Assembly: GCA_964030475.1 (NCBI GenBank)
Contig: CAXIPT010000002.1
Coordinates: forward strand, 5,544,161-5,608,160
DNA length: 64,000 bases
From: Tethya wilhelma
Lineage: Eukaryota > Porifera > Demospongiae > Tethyida > Tethyidae
Reading direction: 5' to 3'
Below, piece by piece: positions 55,296-64,000 of the stretch. How positions within the stretch are numbered: the stretch's first letter is position 1; every line of letters starts with the position of its first letter. A model generated the notes under the pieces. The model was not told the origin of the DNA. It saw nothing but the letters and a program-made list of their open reading frames with translations, and did not search any database. A program made the position numbers and the translations under genes.

Positions 55296-57380
55296 AGAGA
55301 GAGAACTAGGTAATGGGTCACCAACAATGAAAATCACAAAGCTATAAATTTTCCATGATAGATCCTTACCGGGTTACATTCACAGATCCCACATACATTG
55401 CACTTTCCATTGCCAGAACAGTCCATGTTATTGCCTTGACTGTTGAATTATAATGATAATCATAAATATTATTGTATGCAGACTCTCTAGAAAAGCAAGC
55501 TAATAGAAGCTATACCAAACCATGAGTCCTTAATTTTCCAGTGAGACATAATTGCAACTTAATAGACATGTTTCTTCAAAAATTTATAAGTATAACCAAA
55601 AGCATGTACTACAATGTCATGCATGCAATATATCATTGATTTACTTACGGGCAAGCCTTGATTTTTTGTTTGCACTGACACTCGTCACCATAATGTATTG
55701 GATTGCCATTACTGCCATGTGATATGTGTGTAGATCTAGAATTTCATTGAGATAAAAGATCAACAGTAATTTACCTATCCATATCACAGATACAAACACC
55801 ACAAAGCCTCTTGCAGATATCAGATGCAGTATCCTGTGAATGTATAATAATAATCATAATTTTTACTATACAATAAAATGAACGAAATGTATACAATATC
55901 TTAATAATGATAATAAAAGGAGAGCGTCCATCAATAGTTTATAGATAGCACACTTACAGGTTCATCAGTGCAATCACAGGAACATTGAGGAATGAGTCTG
56001 AGAGCAGAGAAGGAGAATGGAGGACCTACCAGCTTGAGGTCACTGTAAAAACAATAAATACTGTAGTAATACGTATACAGTAACCACAGTAAAATGCAAT
56101 TTAATTATGAATGCAAGCTATAGTCTATATTAGTATTATAATCGTAGTTGGACCACAGAAACGTAATCTGTATTATTATTGACCTTTACCGAGGTTTTAG
56201 ATCATCACAGCTGTCCAGAGTGACTGTGACATTGAAGGTGACATCATCACCAAATTGAACAATACAGGCTCCAGCTTGGAATCTGTGGATGGATGAAACC
56301 AAGTTACCCTTAATTATTGTATTAATTGTTACAATAATTATTACAAAGAAGATAATGTCATTGCAAATAAGATGTCAGGAATCAGATCAACAGATTGTGC
56401 TGACAATTTAATAGTCTATCGAGCTAGACCGGTCCTTTTTCCCACCCCTGTTGCATGTCAGCCTGCATGTCAGGGGTAGAAAAAAGGGACTAGCTCGATA
56501 GACTAACAACTAAATTACTGAGGTAATAATAATAATTATTATGGATTCTATAATACCAATCTAGCAATCTTGTGTACGTACTCGTCACATCCATCAATGG
56601 GGTCAAAGTTGAATGTGTAACCCTTAATTCCTGGATTATTGGGAATGACATGCTGAGTTGTAGCCTATAATGAAAACGGTGGAAGGAGAATAATAATATT
56701 ATAGAAGGTCACAAATTCATTCTAAAAATCTCATTCAGAAACACAGGTGTATATGCACGTAAACTATTTGACACTTCATAGTCATGCAAGTTATGCATGT
56801 TAAACTTTATTGATAGGTCCTGTCTCACTGCATAACTTTCTCTGATGATCGTCTCCAGTGTGGTAATATCAGTCTGTCTCTGTCTATCCAACTGCCTCAC
56901 TTCAGAGTTCACATCCCTGAGGGTTTCTACCAGCGGGATGTATGGAGCCAGGATTCTACTGGCACTCTGGTTACTTGATCGGATAACAAAGATGGGAACA
57001 ATGTTTGCAGCAATCATGGCGTCACGGAGTTGACGTATAGAGGGATAGTCCTGGAAGAGTCATGCACGTAGGAAAAACTAAACAACAATAAATTTAAGTT
57101 CATGTTCCATGACAACAAAAAACACAAACAAGGAAAATTAAAAACAAACAAACAAACAATGCAAAAAAACACAGCTATAGTATGCATGCAGATTAATATT
57201 TCAGTCTTTGATTCAGAAAACATTATATTATACTCTATTATTGAAACTGAAGGTCAAGACATGAACGTACCTGTTCCAGAGAACTGGTGTATTCATGTAC
57301 TTCTCTTCCAGATGGTAATGTTGTCCTTTCTAAGTGACACTGACCATCATTAGGTCTGAAGATACCGGCTAACTGTAGAC

Positions 57381-57425
<45 letters not shown>

Positions 57426-57426
57426 N

Positions 57427-57476
<50 letters not shown>

Positions 57477-59216
57477 CTAACAGCCAATGATACAGAAACA
57501 ACAATTATATAGCCCCTTAAAATTATATTTTAAGTTTCACACACACAATAGCTGTACTACTCATACCCTTCCATCTCCTGCCAAGTGGTAGCCCTGATCT
57601 GAAACATAAAACAACATTCGAAGAGAATTAGACCGCCAGCCAATAACCTACAGAATTTACAAGGACACATTATGCATGCATAAAATTAACCATAGTTATT
57701 AGAACTATAGGAAAATTTTCATCCCTAATCAATATTTAATCAACCATGCACAAATTAGCTAGAAATAATTTAAGAGGAATCTAATTTTATCAATAATAAT
57801 TAAGTTCAATTAACAATTAAAGTTGTCTTATAAACAAGACCCTCTCTGCACTTATTAGGCTACAGCAATGTATCATAATTATAGTAGCACACTCGTACTG
57901 TGAGTGATAACAGTAACAAATCAAAAAACGTTTAATTCTTGGGACTAAAATTAATTAACCTAATAACAATCAATATTTTGTATTAATTTTTAAAATTTTG
58001 TCATACTGTCTTCAGAGAACTTACATCTGGACAGACTACAGCCTGTAACACGGCATCAAGTCCACCCTCAATGGCGTCAATATTTCCAGATATAATACTA
58101 TCATTGATGGCTTCCTGAGGGAGAAAGGATACTAAAGCTAAACAACAACAACACACACACACACATACACACACACACAATCAAAATCATCCATAAACTT
58201 GTTTTCTCATTTTTATACCTATATATATACCTCAAAAGCATTAATATCTTGAGTAAGACTAAGAAAGTGCCTGTAGCCATAGGCAGAGATACAAGGTGTA
58301 GGTATCCCAGCTCGACAGGAGACTGTGGTAGTATTAGTGAATTGACTGCATGAGTCACCAAACAAGAGAAACAAGAGAGAGTATAACAACAAGGTCGATA
58401 AAATAACATTAGGTGCACGCTTACTCTTCTACAATCTGTAAGTTGCTGGTGGTGGCAAAGGGAAGGGCTGGTTTGTCTACAAACGTTCCAAAACCCAGAG
58501 AATAAGCTGGCGAGATGTCTTCAAGAGAATTAGCTGTGAAGGAATTTTAATTTAATGTGCATTCTGCTGTGCTAAGTGGCTAACTTAAACCATGTCCCGC
58601 TGATTAATAATCAAGTCAATGCACAAAATATTTCTCTGCCATTAAAGTTTAATTCTCCCACCACACTATAGACAGTCTCTTACCAATTGTGATGACGTTA
58701 TCTCTAAGAGTGTCGATGATGGGACTCAGAGAGCCAGAGAAGTCAAACAGGAAATAGACATCTAACGGGGTATTGGGGAGTGAACGAAACGTCATGTTGA
58801 AGCTCACTGGCTCACCTATTATAGACAAATTTTGCAGAACATTGACAAGAAGCATGATTCCTGGAGTCAATTTCAGAAAAGTAAATTTTAAATTCGAAGC
58901 AATAATTTTTTCGATCTCCAATAATTATTATTAATTTGTGAATAGACTCAATCAATAGAGGTATAATTAGCAAAAGTGTGTCTATACTCTTCTTACAGTG
59001 TACAATACAAATTCAAAATTCATGCTTCTTGTGAACCTCCCAGTTTTTTTCTAAAGAGGTGGACAGCATGCACTTTATCATAATAATTAGGAAAAGTAAG
59101 AGAGAAAATAACAATTTTCTGTTACATGTACCTCTTCTAAGTTTCAGGGTGATATTTTGAGGTGAGACTTGAACAGTTGGTACGTTTAGTACTGCTTCTT
59201 CACTCAGTTCTTCCTG

Positions 59217-59259
<43 letters not shown>

Positions 59260-60204
59260 TGGCGTAAGTTTATATCAATGATGAAGATAAAAAAAAACAA
59301 GCACAAAAGCTGGTTATAGCTTATAAACATTGATAGCACAACACACGCACATCAAGGGTAACATTAGTTGAAGATCTTGGATCTTGTAAAGCTTTCATTT
59401 GACCATCAGCACTTCCACATGGTGAGTTTTGGTGCAGCAGAGAATTACGATTTCTACACCTGAAATTTTCAAAGTCTGGAAACTCTATCATTAAACTTTC
59501 AGCCTGAGAGAGGGGGAAGAGAATTAAGAGAGATCGAGAGATTTAAATAATAGGGATTGAAAGGAGTTCAACCTTTTTGATTTCATGAACCCACGAACCC
59601 CTGACCTAAACACCTATGAACATATGCCTTTTGCATGCAGGCTGTTCTAGAGAACGTCTGATGTTAATAAATGAGTTCCTTTTTGGTTATGGGAGTCTTT
59701 GCAATAATATTATATTGACTCTTGGGACATGCACCTCAGTATTCCAATAGTAAATGGAACAGAGAGCTCGAGAGAGAGAGAGATGGAAGATCGAGAGGGA
59801 AAGATTGTGCACTTACCACAGAGGTCAAAGGACACCATAAACATTCTGGCGATCTGTTGATGCACTGGTCACAACTGACTAATGTTGTATCGTTACAAGG
59901 ATCACTTTGACCTGCAGATCAACACCGGTACTAAAAATTGCTGTGAGTTGATAAACATACGAATAATAATATTGTGGCTAGATACTTAAGATACCTGATT
60001 GTGTATAGAGTGTTTAACTATGGAATATATTATTTCAATGCAGACACTCCAAATACTACAAACATTGTACAAACTATATTAATTGTATTTTTGTGCTCGT
60101 ATATCTGGTGATATCAATAGCAACTTGTTTAATTTTTTTTATGACACATTTTGGGGAATCTCAGGTGTACAATAACACTGAATCAACAAGTTTGGCTAAT
60201 ATCT

Positions 60205-60259
<55 letters not shown>

Positions 60260-60509
60260 AAGAGAATTTGCCAACTGTAACGATAGATGTATGCACAACA
60301 GCACACTCAAAATGATGTTGTATTGGATTTGTGTTGAGACAAACGGGGATTCAAAATAGTTGACAATTTAAATGTTGGTGGCAATTATAATTCAGTAAGA
60401 ACAACAAGCTTGTGTGTATTTTATATTTCTTCATACCTTGACAGATAGCAGCCAAAGACAACTGCATTAGAGCTGCCAGTTTCAGTCTCTCCATAACCAC
60501 GTTCGCCAT
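51082..60509 (-). CDS. Integrin beta-tyrosine kinase chimeric receptor (gene 2), 31 predicted exons
   Basis: Exons: 60509-60437, 59911-59817, 59503-59351, 59213-59132, 58815-58684, 58533-58425, 58345-58231, 58114-58025, 57647-57567, 57372-57271, 57050-56829, 56664-56582, 56282-56190, 56042-55958, 55833-55775, 55735-55649, 55439-55370, 55246-55189, 54992-54832, 54466-54347, 54021-53898, 53839-53631, 53396-53346, 52963-52894, 52587-52441, 52342-52259, 52185-51968, 51909-51797, 51674-51509, 51426-51284, 51202-51082. All GT-AG, phases continuous: 1,171 residues. Signal peptide 1-24; PSI; beta-I with MIDAS DFSGS (159-163); EGF repeats; beta-tail; transmembrane about 772-798; juxtamembrane exon [17 protein letters not shown]; linker; kinase with GEGQFGIV (889-896), VAVK K915, alphaC E932, HRDLAARN (D1022), DFG (1040-1042), activation-loop Y1048/Y1052 and KWVAPES. 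Predicted adhesion receptor with a built-in kinase. Alternative: two genes, but the kinase exons have no own signal or membrane exon. Confidence 0.8.
52993..53240. repeat. GTGTGTGACTGTGTGGGTGTGTGGG minisatellite/(GT)n
   Basis: CA-rich on the sense (minus) strand, filling the intron between the juxtamembrane exon and the first linker exon, exactly where integrin and kinase parts meet. Confidence 0.92.
54471..54583. repeat. (GT)n(GA)n microsatellite
   Basis: Sense strand (CT)n(CA)n ending ATGCAG, the acceptor of exon 54466-54347. N at 54519. Confidence 0.95.
55247..55303. repeat. (GA)n microsatellite at an acceptor
   Basis: Sense strand (CT)n ending CTCTCAG, the acceptor of exon 55246-55189. 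Confidence 0.95.
56412..56505. repeat. Short palindromic MITE, TAGTCTATCGAGCTAG ends
   Basis: 94 bp with 16-bp perfect outer inverted repeats and further complementary CCTTTTT/CCACCCCTG blocks, in an intron of gene 2. Confidence 0.88.
57373..57474. repeat. (GA)n microsatellite at an acceptor
   Basis: Sense strand (CT)n then TGTCTACAG, acceptor of exon 57372-57271. N at 57426. Confidence 0.95.
59218..59256. repeat. (GT)n microsatellite near an acceptor
   Basis: Sense strand (CA)n ending CACTACAG, acceptor of exon 59213-59132. Confidence 0.95.
60206..60257. repeat. (GA)n microsatellite
   Basis: In the first intron of gene 2; sense strand (CT)n. Not at a splice site. Confidence 0.95.
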
Positions 60510-61097
60510 CGGACTTCCAGAGCTGTGAATGACTACTACAGCAACTGCGCATGCGCAGCAAGTGAAGGTTTTTTTTGCGCTCCAATGCGCAACGAGGCTA
60601 TGATGATTGCATTGACTCCAGTAAGTTGTGTTTTATTGAACCAAGCCAAGTTTTAGGCAACCATAACTAAAAGTGAAAAATGCAGGTAGTAAAAGCAAAA
60701 TAGGAACAGAAAATTAAAATGCTTGCTGAAACTCACGCTGGTCTCTCTTACAGCATCGTGCCATAGTGCACATGGTCCATTGACTAATCCGTATCTAGAC
60801 TCAATCAGATCAGTGTCTTGTTAATTTATTGGCATGCTCCTGGGTCCCGGGTCCGCTAAGAAATAGATAATTATCTATGGCTAAGAGCACAGGTAAAAAA
60901 TCGGCGACTAGGACTGGCAGCTGAATTTAATGATATTCATAGCTTTGTGGTAATAAACCACTTCCGGTCTAGTTATTTAATCACCGGCATGCCAGAAGTA
61001 CAGTCTTCATGAGCAGAAGTAGGCGTACAGATACAGTATCTTTCATCTGGACAAGCTACATACAGCGTTAAAAGTGTTTCTCGAGGAGCTCTGGAAC
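60510..61097. promoter_or_regulatory. Bidirectional promoter of integrin genes 2 and 3
   Basis: 588 bp between divergent start codons. A perfect NRF1-type palindrome TGCGCATGCGCA lies at 60546-60557, close to gene 2, and an ETS consensus ACTTCCGGT at about 60960-60968, close to gene 3. Transcription-factor use is inferred from animal consensus sites. Confidence 0.5.
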
Positions 61098-61164
61098 ATG
61101 GTGATGGAGAGACTAAGAACGGCAGCTCTATTGCTGTTGTCTTTGACTGTTTTCCACTGTCAAG
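61098..61164 (+). CDS. Integrin beta-type signal-peptide exon (gene 3), 5' end only
   Basis: 67-nt exon: [22 protein letters not shown], then a GTATGT donor in phase 1. Length, phase and the final CQ-G junction equal those of exon 1 in integrin gene 1 (67 nt), and VMERL..AAL matches the start of gene 2 ([11 protein letters not shown]). So this should open a third integrin beta or integrin-kinase gene. No second exon was found before 64000; gene 1 has a 7.9-kb first intron, so that is not surprising. Only a signal peptide is visible, so the identity rests on similarity and arrangement. Confidence 0.65.
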
Positions 61165-61883
61165 GTATGTCAAATTTTTCGAATAAATATCTTTCGGACT
61201 TTGAAGGTTGTGTAAGCTTCCTTCAGCATGTCGTGGTCCCCTGTGTGTTTTAGTAGCTATGTACAAAGCTGTACTTTGACTCCCTGTTACTTGTTAGCAC
61301 GTACAAGTCTGCAAGTGCGTTGTCTTTGATTCTCTAAGTCAGCAAACATCCTAAGAGGATAAAATTTAGAAAATGTACACACATACACACACACGTGTAC
61401 TAAGCTATTTTTCTTCAGGCTATGTGACAGCTATGGTGGACAGCATACATTTGCAAATAGTTTAGCCTTGGAGTAGAACTACTTCACTCAAAATTTTGTC
61501 CCTATTTCTAATAACATAAAAGGTTCATTAGAAAACTGTCTGTTTTTTGTACTTAATACAGTTTGAATCAAAATTTTTTATATGGGAGTACAGCAATGCT
61601 ACTATTATGCTGTAGTATTTTTTCTAGCTCTGTATTGTGTTCAAGTATGCCTGCTATGTGTGTGTCAACACAATACCCTGTTTTGAGTCTGTTTATCTAC
61701 ATCTGTCCTTGTTGGCAGCTTCTTTACTTGCTCTCGGTGTTTTTGGTATGTGTGTATTGTACACATTCGAGTTGCCATGTTGTAGCTCTGTTGTTTGCCT
61801 AGTTTGTTGTTTGAGGAGTTTTGAAGAGCAAGCTTTAGTTTGTCTTGTTTCCAGGCATATCTAATTTCGGTGGAATTTTCATT

Positions 61884-61885
<2 letters not shown>

Positions 61886-61931
<46 letters not shown>
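61886..61931. repeat. (CT)n microsatellite
   Basis: About 22 CT units in the presumed intron of integrin gene 3. Confidence 0.95.
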
Positions 61932-62967
61932 ACACATAGCCACCCACACACACATTTACATGGATGTTTTTGTAAACATCTTAATCAAAATTGCTTATCT
62001 TTCCCCTAAAGCAACTTTCTAAAGTGTGGTTAAGTTTTCCTAGATTAATGTCACTATCTTGTTTACTCTATGTACCAGTAACATCACAACCTTGTTTGCT
62101 AAAATTATAGCCAGGAGGTCAATAATGTGTTATTGTGTGTGAGTATGTGTCATCAACAACTTGTGTATATGATTCTAGGAGAGTACGATTTGATGGCTTT
62201 TCAGTTGTTGGATCAATGTTTTCTGTTTTCGATCTGCAAGCGTGTGTTTATGTGGCTTTTGTTACTACTGGGTACTATATTAATGCTCACTACACACATA
62301 CTTTTCTCACATATGACACACTCTGTTGGTGGTCTGGTTTCAATTAGCACTCATAAGCACCTTTGCTATTTACTCCACTTAGTTGTGTCACACCTATTGT
62401 TGAGAGCTTTGTGGGTTAACACCAATTTAGAACATACCTGTCAAAATGGAGTGATTGCTTTCAATGATGGTTCACCATTGTGATAATCATGTGAAATGTG
62501 TGTTTATAAAATTGAATGTTTGACTTTGAAAGTGCCCCTGGTCTACAGTATGATTGCTTATACCTTTCTGGTATCTAGTTATAAGCTTTTGTATTTGAAA
62601 GGCTTGAATTTGCTTCCAGCTCCATGTGTCTGCCATCAAGTACCTGGGCTACCTTACTTACTGTAACTGAGACAGTTATACTAGTTCTCCATTACTATCA
62701 TACTGCTCACTTCAGTGATTCTTGGTAGTACATTCATTGACCAATGTTTGCATACTTTTGTAAGTGCATAGGTCATAATACTGTAGTGTAAGGTACTTTT
62801 TCAGCAAAATTGCTTTCTTTGTGATTAGGGGTGTATTTATTGAGGGGTGTCTCTTTTTTGCTGTTGAGTAATGTGGTATAAATGGATGGTAGTTGTTTTT
62901 GTGTTCATTGTGTGTTTGTTGTGTGTCTATATTGTGTCATTATTAAGGGTTTGTTTGCAATGTGAAG

Positions 62968-62968
<1 letters not shown>

Positions 62969-63009
<41 letters not shown>

Positions 63010-63022
63010 TCTCTCACTCTTT
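62969..63022. repeat. (CT)n microsatellite
   Basis: Slightly interrupted CT tract in the same presumed intron. Confidence 0.95.
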
Positions 63023-63318
63023 CAATAAAGCCAGCCATTTATACACCTACTGATTCAGAAACCCTTCCAGTCAACATTAACTAGACTATACATACACATC
63101 AAGGTTGACCTTGTCCAATCAGTAGCACTATAAACAGATTGTCACTAATTTGGCCCTGTACCTTGGTTCCACTCTAAAGGTAGCAAATACAAATCATTAG
63201 CAAAACACCTCAGCATCACAATGTTGTCCGACAGATGACTATTATTAGTATTCCCATATTTATCATAATTTTACTTCCATACTTTGTGAAGTTGAATGTT
63301 ATAAAGTTTCTTGGCATT

Positions 63319-63349
<31 letters not shown>

Positions 63350-64000
63350 GTGAGTCTAAGATCAATTAGAGATATTAACCCCTTAGACCTTTACCTTAAA
63401 TCTTCATTAGTGTGTAACTCAAGTAGGTGAGTATTCTTCCTGTTCCTAATCATGCTTCTAATATCATCACATTTGTTAAATGAATGGTCTCAGCCCCATC
63501 ACAGCTAGTTGCTCTCCAAGACCAACAATGGTCTAGAATTATGAACTGAAAGGGAGGAAAACACACACACAAAAACTTTGTCCTTAGTTGTAAACTGTTT
63601 ATGTCTGGAGCTGTTCTTCTACAGTACCTAAGAAGGATGTATTGCTAAAGACCTGTGCTCTGATTTCTTGGCTGCTGTTTGCTGTATGTAAATATTGCAC
63701 CACACTTTTCAAGAGTCCAATGTATATGTGTAATGCAATGCATATGCAATGTATTATATTATATGCATATCCTTTTAGCACATGGGTTGTTCTGTGTGCT
63801 CTCTACATGTGACTTGACATTGGTGTGCTTCTGATGTGAAAAGGATCTTGCACACTAATGGCTGGTTCAAATTCAATTGCCCCTTTCATATGCAAGCCTT
63901 TGAGAGCCATTAGTGTATATCTTGAATGGAGATGACTCTGTTTAGAGACATTAACCAAGCAGTGATCTCTTTCACTGTAATAGTATGACATCGTTATCCG

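Larger units (their letters stand above)
61165..64000 (+). other. Presumed first intron of integrin gene 3
   Basis: No PSI-type exon or other domain found. Contains (CT)n at 61886-61931 and 62969-63022 and a (GTT)n near 63325-63345. Short ORFs (62127-62483 and others) lack codon or domain support. Confidence 0.5.

Noticed and set aside
62127..62483. 118-codon ORF near the right end
   Set aside because: No recognisable domain or conserved features; overlapping frames are equally open; lies in a presumed intron.

Overview
The window looks like nuclear DNA of an early-branching animal, most probably a sponge (inferred, not proven). It has spliced genes with GT-AG introns, metazoan integrin beta genes with PSI, beta-I, EGF and beta-tail modules, receptor-type tyrosine kinase exons, cytosolic sulfotransferases, an M14 carboxypeptidase, several retroelements, many small palindromic elements and long (CA)n/(CT)n microsatellites. 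Exon boundaries were worked out by eye from splice sites, reading phase and family motifs; no search or transcript data were available.

Layout. 1-5,230: a mosaic of broken non-LTR retroelements separated by arrays of one 9/27-bp minisatellite. 5,230-6,260: degenerate repeats. 6,267-7,992: a head-to-head pair of genes for GIDE/MUL1-like membrane proteins without a RING finger. 9,019-11,807: three intronless genes for a family of 73-82 residue cysteine-containing membrane microproteins. 13,271-17,310: a complete ten-exon secreted M14 metallocarboxypeptidase (minus strand). 18,621-20,459: two exons of a proline-rich protein that may be a PDCD7/U11-U12 59K homologue. 24,975-41,574: a complete integrin beta gene (plus strand, 22 exons plus one duplicated exon pair). 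41,840-50,610: three intronless sulfotransferase genes, interrupted by a young Gypsy-type LTR retrotransposon (44,971-49,395) with identical LTRs and one uninterrupted gag-pol frame. 51,082-60,509: a second integrin beta gene (minus strand) whose exons run in phase, with no intervening start, terminal or membrane exon, into a full tyrosine kinase domain. From 61,098: the signal-peptide exon of a third integrin beta gene, divergent from the second and leaving the window.

The main discovery candidate is the integrin beta-tyrosine kinase chimera. All 31 exons join in a consistent phase to predict about 1,171 residues: integrin ectodomain, transmembrane helix, short juxtamembrane exon, linker and a kinase with all canonical catalytic motifs. 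No NPxY tail exon is found for this gene, whereas the neighbouring integrin has one (NPLY). If transcripts confirm it, adhesion would be coupled to tyrosine phosphorylation in one polypeptide. Both complete integrins also lack the usual ADMIDAS acidic pair. The kinase's last exon and the adjoining sulfotransferase were duplicated as a block, and the Gypsy element later landed in that block.

The remaining sequence is intergenic or intronic, dominated by palindromic MITE-like elements and microsatellites. Four single N bases (1867, 21309, 54519, 57426) mark unresolved assembly positions.
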